A stretch of DNA of 64,000 bases from Hyphomonas sp. (GCA_013791775.1 VMTE01000036.1:248001-312000), one strand, 5' to 3'; numbered from the stretch's first letter, positions 47,402 through 58,442 are shown. The notes: a model not told the origin generated them from the letters alone. Translations and numbers: made by a program.

Positions 47402-48057
47402 CCGAGCGCTTCCTTCGCCATAGAAAACACATCCTCGAACATCTCCGCCGTCAGGCGTCCGGTATTCGTGTTGTAGCGCGAGCAGTGATAGCTGGAGAGC
47501 AGGGTAACCGGCCGTCCGTTCACGGACACTTCATAGCGTGTGGCATGGCCGAAGGGATGCGCGGCGAGCTTGAGCCCGAGCGCGCGAATGGTGGAATCGT
47601 GGCTGATCTTGCCGAGGCAGATCATCACTTTCAGCTTTGGCAGCGCGGCGAGGCGGGACTTCAGGAACGGCCGGCAGGTATTGATCTCCTCGCCCACCGG
47701 CTTGTTCTCCGGCGGCACGCAGCGCACGGCGTTGGTGATCATCGCGCGGGTCAGCTGCAGCCCGTCGCCGGGGTCGGCGGCGTAGGTGCCTTTCGAGAAG
47801 CCGAACTTGTCCAGCGTGGCGTAGAGGAGATCGCCCGCCCAGTCGCCCGTGAACGGACGGCCGGTGCGGTTCGCCCCGGTGACGCCGGGTGCGAGGCCGA
47901 CGATGACGAGCTCGGCCGTGTCGCTGCCGAAGCTCGGCACGGCGCCGTTGAACCAGGTGGGCTCCTTCGCGCGCACGGCGTCTCGGTACGCCACAAGACG
48001 CGGGCAGAGGGGACAGTCGCGCGGGGCTTCGGGGGGCGTTTTCGTATCCGGTTTCAT
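47398..48057 (-). CDS. Uracil-DNA glycosylase, family 5 (UdgB-like)
   Basis: A 219-residue repair enzyme removing uracil and related deaminated bases from DNA. Motif A reads [19 protein letters not shown], the family-5 form that lacks the catalytic Asp/Asn of family 1. The C-terminal motif is [13 protein letters not shown]. Four Cys near the N terminus and middle ([16 protein letters not shown]) fit the [4Fe-4S] cluster of families 4 and 5. The start at 48057 ([12 protein letters not shown]) is chosen because upstream codons lie in repeat sequence. Confidence 0.85.
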   Translation of the reverse strand: MKPDTKTPPEAPRDCPLCPRLVAYRDAVRAKEPTWFNGAVPSFGSDTAELVIVGLAPGVTGANRTGRPFTGDWAGDLLYATLDKFGFSKGTYAADPGDGLQLTRAMITNAVRCVPPENKPVGEEINTCRPFLKSRLAALPKLKVMICLGKISHDSTIRALGLKLAAHPFGHATRYEVSVNGRPVTLLSSYHCSRYNTNTGRLTAEMFEDVFSMAKEALG

Positions 48058-48076
48058 GTTACTGCCCTCTCCGCAG

Positions 48077-48150
48077 ATGCCTGCGACGGCAGGCATCCAG
48101 CTTTCGAATCCAAACGGGTCGCGACTCTGGACCCCTGCCTTCGCAGGCGT
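48077..48150. repeat. Intergenic palindromic repeat pair
   Basis: ATGCCTGC (48077-48084) pairs with GCAGGCAT (48089-48096), directly followed by CCAG; then CTGGACC leads into CCTGC (48134-48138) pairing with GCAGG (48143-48147). The CCAG and CTGG ends face each other, as in the repeats at 58.4-58.9 kb. No gene lies in this gap between the glycosylase and the GGT stop. Confidence 0.6.
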
Positions 48151-48178
48151 CTACGGCGGAGCGCTTTGCAACGGAAGG

Positions 48179-50292
<2,114 letters not shown>

Positions 50293-50293
<1 letters not shown>

Positions 50294-50715
50294 CAGTCAA
50301 ATCCTTTGCCGGTTCGTTCCCGTTTCGGGAAATAATGGGTGGCGAGGCGTGTCGAGATTTCCTGACCGCGCTCGGCGTAGCGCGCTTCGGCCGCTACGGC
50401 GTCCGTGTCGCAGACGAGATAGACCCGGCTGACCTCGGAGAAGGCGTCGTTGAACTCGCGCACCAGCGAGGACCGCAACTCGCCGGGATCGGGCGCCTCG
50501 AAGGCCAGCATGTCGGTCATGTAGCGGCGCCAGTATTGGTCGTCGCGGCCATTGCAGCGCACCCGGATGGCGTGCGCCGAGCCGAGGACGCCGGCAAGGT
50601 CGGCCGCATCCCGGAAATAATCCGGTCCCCGGACGGGCAATCCGGACTGGGCGGCGCTTGTGCCCGCCACCAGGGCAAGGCTAAGCACGAGGGCATGAAA
50701 ACCTGTCTTCTTCAT
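50293..50715 (-). CDS. TIGR02301-type exported protein
   Basis: A 140-residue protein with a signal peptide (GFHALVLSLALVAGTSAAQ). The mature part (ADLAGVLGSAHAIRVRCNG; LVREFNDAFSEVSRVYLVCD; YAERGQEISTRLATHY) fits TIGR02301, a conserved alphaproteobacterial family of unknown role, recalled from memory. The stop overlaps the GGT start by one base, so the two are one operon. Its first 21 bases overlap, on the opposite strand, the start of the 2-hydroxyacid dehydrogenase gene. Confidence 0.8.
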
Positions 50716-51690
50716 GCGCGGACTTTCGCGCGCCTTCGCCCCCGGCTCAAGGGGCTGGACACCGCTGCCCGGTTTGTCACGATCGACGATGCCGGAAAGG
50801 CGCACGACGCCTGGACCAGCACGGCGTTGGACGCGCTGCCCCCGATCGACGCCGCGTTCGGCAATGCCGACGGGTTTTACTCGCCCGCCGCGCGCGAGTT
50901 TATGACCGCCATCCTCAAGAGTCCGTCGCTGGACTGGTTCCAGTCGGCGGCGGCGGGGGTCGAGAATCCGGCCCTGAGAATGATCGGGCAGAAGGCAAAT
51001 CTCTACACGACGAACCACACGCAGGCCGAATCGATGGCCGAATGGGCGCTCTGGCAGGCGCTGGACTTCCTGCGCGAAGGCCCCGCCCACCGGGCGTTGC
51101 AGGCCGAAGGCAAGTGGCGCCGCGTGAAGGCAGGCGAGATCCGCGGGTCGCGCTGGCTGGTGGTCGGTTACGGGTCCATCGGGCAGGCGGTCGGGCGGCG
51201 GGTCACCGCGCTCGGCGGCGAGGTCACCGGGGTGCGCCGCACGCCGGGCCCGGCCGAGGGCGCGGCACAGATTGCGGCGCCGGGCGCGCTGACGGCGCAG
51301 CTGCCGCGCGCCGACATCGTGCTGCTCTGCCCGCCGCACACGCCGGAGACGGAGAACATGGCCAACGCCGCCTTCTTCGCCGCCATGGCGCCGCACGCCC
51401 TGTTTATGAACCTCGGGCGCGGCGCGCTGGTCGATGAAGACGCGCTGGTCGCGGCGCTGGACGCCGGCCGGCCCGCTTTCGCCGCGCTGGATGTGACACG
51501 CACCGAGCCCTTGCCCGCCGACAGCCCGCTCTGGGCCCATCCCCGGATCGCGATTACCCCGCATGACAGTTCCGACACGCCGGGCACGGTGGACGGGGCG
51601 GACGAGACCTTCCTCGCCAATCTCGGGCGCTACCTCCGCGGCGAGCCGCTCAAACACCTGGTCGGCAAGGCGGCCTTTGCGGGCAGTTGA
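50695..51690 (+). CDS. D-2-hydroxyacid dehydrogenase family protein
   Basis: A 331-residue NAD(P)-dependent oxidoreductase. The nucleotide motif is LVVGYGSIGQAVGRRV. The catalytic residues are Arg in MNLGRGALVDEDALV, Glu in VTRTEPLPADSPLW and His in RIAITPHDSSDTP. The ATG at 50695 has CACGAGGGC upstream; the frame continues open upstream but that region belongs to the divergent gene. Start codons of the two divergent genes overlap by 21 bases. Glyoxylate/hydroxypyruvate reductase-like is a fair guess; the substrate is unknown. Confidence 0.87.
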   Translation: MKTCLLHARTFARLRPRLKGLDTAARFVTIDDAGKAHDAWTSTALDALPPIDAAFGNADGFYSPAAREFMTAILKSPSLDWFQSAAAGVENPALRMIGQKANLYTTNHTQAESMAEWALWQALDFLREGPAHRALQAEGKWRRVKAGEIRGSRWLVVGYGSIGQAVGRRVTALGGEVTGVRRTPGPAEGAAQIAAPGALTAQLPRADIVLLCPPHTPETENMANAAFFAAMAPHALFMNLGRGALVDEDALVAALDAGRPAFAALDVTRTEPLPADSPLWAHPRIAITPHDSSDTPGTVDGADETFLANLGRYLRGEPLKHLVGKAAFAGS

Positions 51691-51762
51691 AGACCCGCGA
51701 TTGCAAGCTAGGCCGACTTGCCGCAGACCAGCAGGTAACCCCATCGCCGCGCCGAGCCCGCC

Positions 51763-52770
51763 ATGATCCACACCTACGTCAACCAGTCCGGCCGGTTCGT
51801 GCTTGCGGGCGAAGATCTTGCCGGGCTCGCCGACGCCGTCTGGATCGACCTGCTGCGCCCGACAAAGGAAGAAGAGGCAGCGGTCGAACGCGCCTTCGGC
51901 ATCGACGTGCCGACGCGCGAGGAGACGAGCGAGATCGAGCTGTCGAGCCGACTTTATGCCGAGGACGACGCCCACTTCATGACCGCCATGATGCTGTCGC
52001 ACACGGACAGTGACAATGTGTTGCTGTCGCCGGCGACCTTCGTGCTCCTGGGCGACCAGCTGGTGACGGTGCGCTACGAGGAGCCGCGGGCCATCGACGT
52101 GTTCGTGGCGCGGTGCCAGAAGTCCGGCACGATGACGGCAGAGAGCCTGTTCGCCGGCTTGCTCGAAGCCTTGATCGAACGCGCAGGCGACGTGCTGGAA
52201 CGCGCCGGCCACGAGCTGGACGCGATTTCGCGCGAGGTCTTTTCCATCGAGCCGCCTGCGCCGAAGGCCAAGGGTGTCGCAAGGCTGCTGCCGGAGAAGC
52301 CAAAGCCCAAGCCGCGAGACTTTCAGTCCGTGCTCGAACGGGTCGGCCGGAAAGGTGATCTGATGTCGAAGGTCTACGAAAGCCTGAACTCCGTGCAGCG
52401 CCTCCTGACCTATGCGGCTGCCACCGTGCAGGCGCGCAAGGCGGACAAGAGCGCGTCAAGCCAGTTCAAGCTGCTCGGCCGGGACGTCCAGTCCCTGGTC
52501 GATCACGCTGCCTTCCTGACGCAGAAGATCAACTTCCTGCTCGATGCCACGCTCGGCATGATCAACATCCAGCAAACGTCGATCATCAAGATCTTCTCGG
52601 TGGCGGCCGTCGTGTTCCTGCCGCCGACCCTGATCGCCTCGATCTATGGCATGAACTTCAAGTTCATGCCCGAACTTGCCTGGCCCTCGGGCTACCCGTT
52701 CGCCATCGGCATGATGATCCTGTCGGCCATTGTGCCCTACCAGTTCTTCAAATGGCGCGGCTGGCTTTGA
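51763..52770 (+). CDS. corA: CorA-family magnesium transporter
   Basis: A 335-residue divalent-cation channel. A long cytoplasmic domain with stalk helix leads to two C-terminal transmembrane helices; the signature GMN is in LIASIYGMNFKFMPELAWP (about residue 297) at the end of the first, and a Lys/Arg-rich tail ends in FKWRGWL. About 20 residues of Lys/Pro-rich sequence (KPKPKPRDF) interrupt the middle. Mg2+ is the likely substrate; Co2+ or Ni2+ cannot be excluded. Confidence 0.92.
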   Translation: MIHTYVNQSGRFVLAGEDLAGLADAVWIDLLRPTKEEEAAVERAFGIDVPTREETSEIELSSRLYAEDDAHFMTAMMLSHTDSDNVLLSPATFVLLGDQLVTVRYEEPRAIDVFVARCQKSGTMTAESLFAGLLEALIERAGDVLERAGHELDAISREVFSIEPPAPKAKGVARLLPEKPKPKPRDFQSVLERVGRKGDLMSKVYESLNSVQRLLTYAAATVQARKADKSASSQFKLLGRDVQSLVDHAAFLTQKINFLLDATLGMINIQQTSIIKIFSVAAVVFLPPTLIASIYGMNFKFMPELAWPSGYPFAIGMMILSAIVPYQFFKWRGWL

Positions 52771-52794
52771 CAGCCAGCCGCAACGTGAACCCGG

Positions 52795-53781
52795 TCAGGC
52801 CTGTGCCTTCACCCGCAGCGCCGCCATCCGCTCGATCGCGCCTTCCGCATCGCGCATGATGTCGGCGACGATGGCGGCCACCGGCTTCACCTCGCGCACG
52901 CCGCCGGCAGACTGACCCATCGCAAAGCAGCTGGAGTCGGCGTTGAGTTTCGCCTCGTCGGTGATGCCGCCGATACCGCCGATCACGCCGGTCCGGGTCG
53001 AGTGGATCGCCTGGAACGGGAAGGGCTGGATGTCCTGCGGACGCTGTTCCCAGTCGTTGATATAGTCGTTGGTGCGGCAGCGCATCGGCTTGCCGGAATA
53101 GCAGCGCGTGCGGGTCGTGTCGGTATCGCCCGCCTCGACGACCGCGTTCTTGTACATGTTGGCGGCGTGGGCCTCGGCCGAGGCGATGAAGCGGGTGCCC
53201 ATCCAGACGCCCTCGGCGCCGAGCGCGAGGGCGGCGGCAAGGCCGCGCCCGTCATAGATGCCGCCGGCGGCGATCACCGGGATCTTCACTGCTTCCACGG
53301 CCTGCGCGACCAGCGGCATCGTGCCGACGAGGCCGGTATGCCCGCCGCCTTCGCCGCCCTGCAGGATCACCGCGTCGCAGCCCGCTTCCTCGGCCTTGAT
53401 GGCGTGCTTCACCGCGCCGCCGACCACCATGACCTTCACGCCGGCATCCTTGAGGCGTTTCATGATCGGCAGGGGCACGCCGAGACCGGCGACGAACGAA
53501 TCGGCGCCGCCCTTGATGATCACGTCCACGGATTCCTCGAGGCTTTCGGGACTGGCGGCCAGCAGGTCCACGCCAAACGGCTTGCCGGGCGCGAGTTCCT
53601 TCACCTTCTTCATCTGTCCGGCGATGAAGTCGGGGCCCGTGCCCGCCATGCCGAGCACGCCGTAACCGCCCGCATTGCACATCGCGGCGCAGACTTCGGC
53701 ATACGACACCCCGCCCATCCCGGCGAGCATGATCGGGTGTTGGATCTTCAGCATTTCGGTCAGGCGGGTCTTCAGTGCCAT
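52795..53781 (-). CDS. Nitronate monooxygenase family protein
   Basis: A 328-residue FMN-binding TIM barrel of the 2-nitropropane dioxygenase family, which oxidises alkyl nitronates. Motifs: QHPIMLAGMGGVSYAEVCAA at the N terminus, ILQGGEGGGHTGLVGTMPL with the active-site His, VIAAGGIYDGRGLAAALALG and GVWMGTRFIASAEA. NMO-family members often have other roles, so the substrate is uncertain. Single gene, with convergent CorA on one side. Confidence 0.88.
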   Translation of the reverse strand: MALKTRLTEMLKIQHPIMLAGMGGVSYAEVCAAMCNAGGYGVLGMAGTGPDFIAGQMKKVKELAPGKPFGVDLLAASPESLEESVDVIIKGGADSFVAGLGVPLPIMKRLKDAGVKVMVVGGAVKHAIKAEEAGCDAVILQGGEGGGHTGLVGTMPLVAQAVEAVKIPVIAAGGIYDGRGLAAALALGAEGVWMGTRFIASAEAHAANMYKNAVVEAGDTDTTRTRCYSGKPMRCRTNDYINDWEQRPQDIQPFPFQAIHSTRTGVIGGIGGITDEAKLNADSSCFAMGQSAGGVREVKPVAAIVADIMRDAEGAIERMAALRVKAQA

Positions 53782-53992
53782 GGGATACTCCTGTGCGATG
53801 GGGCGTTCTGATGGCCCGATGGCTAGGCTGCCGCCGCCACGTCAACGCAAGCATCTTCACCAAACTGCAGCGACTGCCGCATTTTCATCAGATTTGTCGT
53901 GTCTTTGCCGCAATCTGGCCCCGATCAGTGGGCTATAGCCGGGCGTCCGCGGATTTTCCGCCGGGCAGGGTGTCTAGAAGAGGGAAACTCCC

Positions 53993-54229
53993 ATGACGAA
54001 ACTCTTTGCTGGCGCTGCCGCTGCTATCCTTTTCGCGGGTGTCGCGTTTGCAGGTGAACCTGCGACCGAAACCGTAGTCGTCGAAGCCGAAGTCGCTGTT
54101 GAAGCGGTCGAAGTCGAAGCGACCGTTGAAGCCGAAGCCGTCGAAGCAACTGTCGAAGCAGAGGCCGAAGCGGCCCCGGCCGAAGCAGACGCCGAAGCGG
54201 CTGCTACCGAAGAAGCTGACGCAGAATAA
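53993..54229 (+). CDS. Exported Glu/Ala/Val low-complexity protein
   Basis: A 78-residue protein with a signal peptide (KLFAGAAAAILFAGVAFAG) and a mature part built almost only from Glu, Ala, Val and Thr, in units such as VEAEVAVEAVEVEATVEAEA. There is no aromatic residue or Cys after the signal. AGAAGAGGG lies before the ATG. The DNA repeats GAAGC/GTCGAAGC, so slippage could change its length. It is followed 161 bases later by a lipoprotein of the same composition. Function unknown; possibly a periplasmic acidic helix. Confidence 0.65.
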   Translation: MTKLFAGAAAAILFAGVAFAGEPATETVVVEAEVAVEAVEVEATVEAEAVEATVEAEAEAAPAEADAEAAATEEADAE

Positions 54230-54390
54230 TCTGCAACCAGCCGAGACTGATCCTTTGCTCATGCCGGGCAAGGGTTTTGTGCAACCAGACCGCGACGGTT
54301 CAAAATCGCTGAAAAATTAACTTTCAGCAACGTTGAAGGGGTGCTAGAGCCCCACCGTTCGCAAGAACACTCAACAGGGGTACTACCTAC

Positions 54391-54675
54391 ATGAAAAAGC
54401 TGATCCTCGCCGCCGCTGCCGCTTCGGCTCTCGTTCTCGCCGCTTGCGGCGCAACCGAAGAAGCTGCTCCGGCCGCTGAAGAAACCACCACCGAAGAAGT
54501 GGCTGCTGAAGCCGCTGCAACCACCGAAGCTGCTGTGATCGAAGCCGTCGAAGCGACGACCGAAGCCACCGACGCTGCTACGGACGCTGCTGTCGAAGCA
54601 ACCACCGAAGCTGTCGAAGAAGCTGTCGAAGCTGCTACCGAAGAAGCTCCGGCCACCGAAGCCGCTCCTCAGTAA
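54391..54675 (+). CDS. Acidic low-complexity lipoprotein
   Basis: A 94-residue protein with a signal ending in VLAAC (Cys about 19). The mature 75 residues are Glu/Ala/Thr with a little Val and Asp, in a quasi 4-7-residue rhythm (VEATTEATDAATDAAVEATT), predicted to be one acidic amphipathic helix held at the membrane by its lipid. It is close in composition to the preceding gene, suggesting a duplicated or functionally linked pair. A strong terminator follows 36 bases after the stop. Confidence 0.7.
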   Translation: MKKLILAAAAASALVLAACGATEEAAPAAEETTTEEVAAEAAATTEAAVIEAVEATTEATDAATDAAVEATTEAVEEAVEAATEEAPATEAAPQ

Positions 54676-54710
54676 TCTGAGCGCGGCCGGTTTACCGGTC
54701 CAAAAGATCA

Positions 54711-54739
54711 GGCCGCTTCCTTCGGGAAGCGGCCTTTTT
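54711..54739 (+). terminator. Rho-independent terminator with TTCG loop
   Basis: The perfect 10-bp stem GGCCGCTTCC (54711-54720) pairs with GGAAGCGGCC (54725-54734) around the stable tetraloop TTCG, followed by TTTTT. It ends the lipoprotein transcript and could also slow transcription from the convergent SDR gene. Confidence 0.9.
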
Positions 54740-54767
54740 CTTTGTCCGCACGTCTGGCGGCGGCGAA

Positions 54768-55553
54768 TCAGAACTTCGCGTAGCCGCCATCGATGACCAG
54801 CGTATCGCCGGAATGATATTTCGAGGCGTCCGAGGCCAGGTAGACGGCGATCCCGCCGAAGTCTGCCGGTTCACCCCAACGGCGGATCGGTACGCGGGTG
54901 ATCACCTTGGTGGCGAAGGCGTCATTGCCCTGCGCGCCCTCGGTCATGTCGGTCGCGATCCAGCCGGGCAGCACCGAGTTGGCGCGGATACCGTACCGGC
55001 CATACTCTACCGCGCAGGCATTCATCATGGCGATCAGGCCGCCCTTGGTGTGGGCATAGGCCTGGTTGCGGCCAGCGCCCTCGATGCCGGCCAGCGACGC
55101 CGTGCCGACCAGGCTGCCGCCCGGATCGCCCGCCTTGGCGCGCGCCACCATCGACTTCGCCGCCTCGCGCAGCGTGAAGAAGGCGCCCTCGGCGTTGATG
55201 CGCTGATTGTAGCGCCAGGTCTCCAGCGTCATCGTCTCGAACGAGGCCGCGCCGCGCCCCACGCCGGCATTCGCGATGCAGCAGTCGATTCGCTTGAACT
55301 CTTCCCCGGCCTCCTTCATGGCCTTCACGACTTGGTCTTCCTCGCCGACATCCACGGCCCAGGCCTTCACCGTGCCGGTGCCGAGGCTGGAGGCCTTCTT
55401 CACGGCGGCGGCGTTGTCATCGGCCTTGCGGCCCCAGATCACGACATTCGCGTTGGAGGCGGCCAGCGCCTCGACCATGCCGAGCCCGATGCCCTTGTTG
55501 CCGCCGGTCACGACGCAGACCTTTCCGCTGAGGTCGAAGGGTTTGTAGGTCAT
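54768..55553 (-). CDS. Short-chain dehydrogenase/reductase
   Basis: A 261-residue SDR. The cofactor motif is VTGGNKGIGLGMVEAL, then NAGVGRG, and the active-site Tyr/Lys are in YAHTKGGLIAMMNACAVEYG. PGWIATDMTEGAQG and SKYHSGDTLVIDGGYAKF are the classical C-terminal SDR motifs. A TetR-type dyad lies 32-49 bases upstream of the start, so it may be induced by its substrate. Substrate unknown. Confidence 0.88.
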   Translation of the reverse strand: MTYKPFDLSGKVCVVTGGNKGIGLGMVEALAASNANVVIWGRKADDNAAAVKKASSLGTGTVKAWAVDVGEEDQVVKAMKEAGEEFKRIDCCIANAGVGRGAASFETMTLETWRYNQRINAEGAFFTLREAAKSMVARAKAGDPGGSLVGTASLAGIEGAGRNQAYAHTKGGLIAMMNACAVEYGRYGIRANSVLPGWIATDMTEGAQGNDAFATKVITRVPIRRWGEPADFGGIAVYLASDASKYHSGDTLVIDGGYAKF

Positions 55554-55584
55554 GGCGAAAATTCCTCCCTGGAATGTGACTGCT

Positions 55585-55602
55585 TGTGTGAACGTCTACA
55601 CA
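55585..55602. promoter_or_regulatory. Candidate TetR-type operator
   Basis: TGTGTGAACGTCTACACA pairs with its own complement at 14 of 18 positions (TGTGT-N2-ACGT-N2-ACACA). It lies 32 bases before the SDR start on the minus strand. The size and symmetry fit a TetR-family site; no TetR gene is in the window. Confidence 0.4.
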
Positions 55603-55654
55603 GACCTGACGTCGGGGCGGGTCAAGAGCGGTTCTCGGCGTCTCCCTTGAACGG

Positions 55655-56077
55655 CTAAGAGCGCACCATCCCCCGCGCCGCCTCAATCACCCGCCGCGTG
55701 TCCGCCCACAGCGCCAGCTCCGCCAGCCGCCCCGGCGGGATCCATTCGGCGTGGCTGGCATCGTCGCCCGCCACCGGCTCGCCCGAGACCCAGACGGCGG
55801 CATAGTCGAACAGCAGGTAATGGCGGGTCACGTCTCCGCTCGTCCGCGACCGGAAGATCGCATCGACCACATCGACCAGGCCCACCAGCCGCGCGGTTAC
55901 CCCGGTCTCTTCCCTGAGCTCGCGCAAGGCGGCCGCTTCCGCCCGCTCGCCAAACTCGATCCGCCCGCCCGGCAGCGACCAGTCGCCCGCCAGCGGTTTC
56001 GTCCCCCGGCGGATCATCAGGACATCCTCGCCCCGGAAGCACACGGTGCCGACGGCGGGTTGCGGCTTGTCCGTCAT
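55655..56077 (-). CDS. NUDIX hydrolase
   Basis: A 140-residue protein. The Nudix box is complete: GGRIEFGERAEAAALRELRE followed by ETGV, with the REXXEE metal-binding residues. N-terminal PAVGTVCFRGEDVLMIRRGT is typical of ADP-ribose or nucleotide-sugar pyrophosphatases. The start overlaps the stop of the RNA methyltransferase gene (ATGA), so the two are translated together. Substrate not identifiable. Confidence 0.9.
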   Translation of the reverse strand: MTDKPQPAVGTVCFRGEDVLMIRRGTKPLAGDWSLPGGRIEFGERAEAAALRELREETGVTARLVGLVDVVDAIFRSRTSGDVTRHYLLFDYAAVWVSGEPVAGDDASHAEWIPPGRLAELALWADTRRVIEAARGMVRS

Positions 56078-57339
56078 GGCGTCTTCTCCAGCAGCGCCAC
56101 CGCCTCGACATGCGCCGACCAGAGGAACTGGTCGATAGGGTGGATACGGACGATCCTGTAACCGCCATCGACGAGCGTGCGCAGGTCGCGGGCCAGTGTC
56201 GCGGGATCGCAGGAAACATACGCCAGCCTCGACACGCGCGATTTCGCAATCTCCGCCACTTGAGCAGCCGCCCCAGCGCGCGGCGGGTCCAGCACGATGC
56301 CGTCAAACCGCGCAAGTTCGCGGGCGCCAAAGGGATTTCGGAACAGGTCCCTTACTTCGGCCGTCACGGGCTTCAGTCCGTGCGCGGCGCGCACCGAGGC
56401 CTTCAGCGCATCGATGGCCGCTGCATTGCCTTCCGCCGCCAGCACGCTGGATTCGGCCGCGAGGCGCAACGCGAATGTTCCGCACCCGGAGAACAGGTCT
56501 GCGACGCTGGTAGCGAACTTGAGATGTTCGCGCACGATCCGCTCCATCTCCACTTCGGCCTCGGCGCTGGCCTGCAGGAATCCGCCGGGCGGCGGATACA
56601 GGCTTGCCCCGCCGGCCGGCAGGCTCGGGCGCCGTTCGGTCAGCACATCCGCGCCTTCGATTGAGACGCGCGCAAAGCCCGCCCGCAGCGCGGCGCTGGC
56701 GGCCTCGGCCCGTGCCAGCGCCGTCACGCCGGGTGAAGCACCGGTGATGTGCAGGTCAAGGCCGGACGCCGTCTCGGTCACCAACAGTGCGATCTCGTCC
56801 TTCGCCGGCAGCAGGAACCCGGCGATCTCCCGGAGGCGCGGCAATGCCGCCGCGAGGGCGGGGCGAACGACCGGGCATTCTTCCAGCGCCACAAGCGCAT
56901 GGCTCCGGCGCGCATGAAAGCCGAACGCCACCTGCTTGCCGGTCTTCCTTGCCGCGAAGGTGGCCCGCCGCCGCGAGGCGGGCGGGGTGATCCAGGCCGG
57001 TGCGACCTCGGCCTCGAGTCCGCGCGATTTCAGTGCACGGACGACCAGGTCGCGCTTGAAGGCGGCGTAAGGCGCCGGGGCCATGTGCTGCAATGTGCAG
57101 CCGCCGCAGGTTCCGAAATGCCGGCACACGGGCACGGCGCGCTCGGGCGAAGGCTCCAGGATTTCCAGCAGCGTCAACCGCTCGCCGGCGCCTTCGACGC
57201 GCACCCTTTCCCCGGCCAGGGTAAACGGCACGCTGACCCAGATGTCGTTCTCCTTCGCGCGCCCGTCGCCCTGCGCCCCGACCGACTCGATGGTCAGGGT
57301 GCGCGCGCGGGAGGCAGCCGGGTCGTGCAAGGCAGGCAT
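56074..57339 (-). CDS. Class I SAM-dependent RNA methyltransferase (RumA/TrmA family)
   Basis: A 421-residue enzyme methylating C5 of uridine in rRNA or tRNA. A short N-terminal TRAM-like part is followed by an iron-sulfur motif (CRHFGTCGGCTLQHM plus ECPVV). The SAM domain has VADLFSGCGTFALRLA and DGIVLDPPRAG, and the catalytic Cys is in LAYVSCDPATLARDL. The start at 57339 (MPALHDPAASRART) gives the normal length; the frame is open upstream without conserved features. The iron-sulfur motif favours an RlmD/RumA-like 23S rRNA enzyme over TrmA. Confidence 0.9.
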   Translation of the reverse strand: MPALHDPAASRARTLTIESVGAQGDGRAKENDIWVSVPFTLAGERVRVEGAGERLTLLEILEPSPERAVPVCRHFGTCGGCTLQHMAPAPYAAFKRDLVVRALKSRGLEAEVAPAWITPPASRRRATFAARKTGKQVAFGFHARRSHALVALEECPVVRPALAAALPRLREIAGFLLPAKDEIALLVTETASGLDLHITGASPGVTALARAEAASAALRAGFARVSIEGADVLTERRPSLPAGGASLYPPPGGFLQASAEAEVEMERIVREHLKFATSVADLFSGCGTFALRLAAESSVLAAEGNAAAIDALKASVRAAHGLKPVTAEVRDLFRNPFGARELARFDGIVLDPPRAGAAAQVAEIAKSRVSRLAYVSCDPATLARDLRTLVDGGYRIVRIHPIDQFLWSAHVEAVALLEKTP

Positions 57340-57417
57340 GAAGCGCTCGGGGTCTGGCCGTCTGGGGTTTCCTCCGTTAGCAGGGGCGGGCTGCTGATGG
57401 AAGGAGCCTGCGCCCGC

Positions 57418-58419
57418 ATGGCCAAGGCAAACGGAAAACGACGCAAGATCAGCCTCGCCCTGCAGGGCGGCGGCGCGCACGGCGCCTATACCTGGGGCGT
57501 GCTGGACCGGCTGAGCGCGGAAGACAGCCTCGAGATCACGGCCATCTCGGCCACCTCGGCCGGCGCCCTCAACGCGGTCGCCTATGCCGCCGGTCTCAGT
57601 AAGGGCGGTCCGGAAGGCGCGCGCAAGGAACTCGCCTCCCTCTGGCGGCGCGTGTCCGATGCCGGCTCGGTTCTCGGCACGTTCGGGCCGGTGGGGTTCG
57701 CCATGGCTACGGCGATGCAATCCCTGGCCAGTCCGTATGATCTCAACCCCTTCAACTTCAATCCGCTGCGCCGGCTCGTCGAAGGCGAGATCGACTTCGG
57801 CGCCGTCCATGCTTCCGGGCTCACCCTGTTTGTCTCGGCCACCAATGTCGAAACCGGCAAGGTGCGCGTGTTTGCCCGCGACGAGATCAACGCCGACGCC
57901 GTGCTCGCATCGGCCTGTTTGCCGCAAGCCTTCCAGGCCGTCGAGATTGACGGCGCGCCGTATTGGGACGGCGGCTATATGGGCAACCCGAGCCTGTTTC
58001 CGCTGATCTATTCGGGCGCTCCGCAGGATGTGCTGCTCGTGCTGCTCAATCCGCTGGAGCGGCCCGGCACGCCGAAGCGCGCCGCCGATATCCAGGAACG
58101 CCTGAACGAGATCAGTTTCAACGCCTCGCTGATCGGCGAGCTGCGCGCCATCGCCTTCGTCCAGCGCCTGATCGACGAGGGCATGCTGAAGGAACCGGTC
58201 CTGAAGAAATACCGCAGGCTGAACATCCACGCCATCAAGGGCGGGCAGGACCTCATCGGCCTCGACCTCTCCTCGAAGTACGACACCCGCTGGCGCCTGC
58301 TGACCGACCTGCGCGACCGGGGCCACGAAGCCGCTGATCGCTGGATCGAAACCTGCGCCAAGGACGTCGGCACAAAAACGTCGAGCTTCGACATAAGGAA
58401 GGAATTTCTGGAGAACTAA
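57418..58419 (+). CDS. Patatin-like phospholipase
   Basis: A 333-residue lipid acyl hydrolase. The oxyanion loop is LALQGGGAHGAYTWGVLD, the nucleophile Ser is in ISATSAGALNAVAY (Ala replaces the usual first Gly of GXSXG) and the dyad Asp is in YWDGGYMGNPSL. It lacks a signal peptide and transmembrane helix, so it is cytoplasmic or peripheral. AAGGAG lies 11 bases before the ATG; ATG 57397 is an alternative adding 7 residues. Divergent from the RNA methyltransferase. Its lipid substrate is not known. Confidence 0.88.
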   Translation: MAKANGKRRKISLALQGGGAHGAYTWGVLDRLSAEDSLEITAISATSAGALNAVAYAAGLSKGGPEGARKELASLWRRVSDAGSVLGTFGPVGFAMATAMQSLASPYDLNPFNFNPLRRLVEGEIDFGAVHASGLTLFVSATNVETGKVRVFARDEINADAVLASACLPQAFQAVEIDGAPYWDGGYMGNPSLFPLIYSGAPQDVLLVLLNPLERPGTPKRAADIQERLNEISFNASLIGELRAIAFVQRLIDEGMLKEPVLKKYRRLNIHAIKGGQDLIGLDLSSKYDTRWRLLTDLRDRGHEAADRWIETCAKDVGTKTSSFDIRKEFLEN

Positions 58420-58442
58420 GTGATCTGCAAATGTGTCTCGAT

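Noticed and set aside
54387..54656. An 89-codon Ala/Ser/Val-rich frame opposite the acidic lipoprotein
   Set aside because: It is the complement of GAA/GCT/ACC repeats. The plus strand carries a signal peptide and is followed by a terminator.
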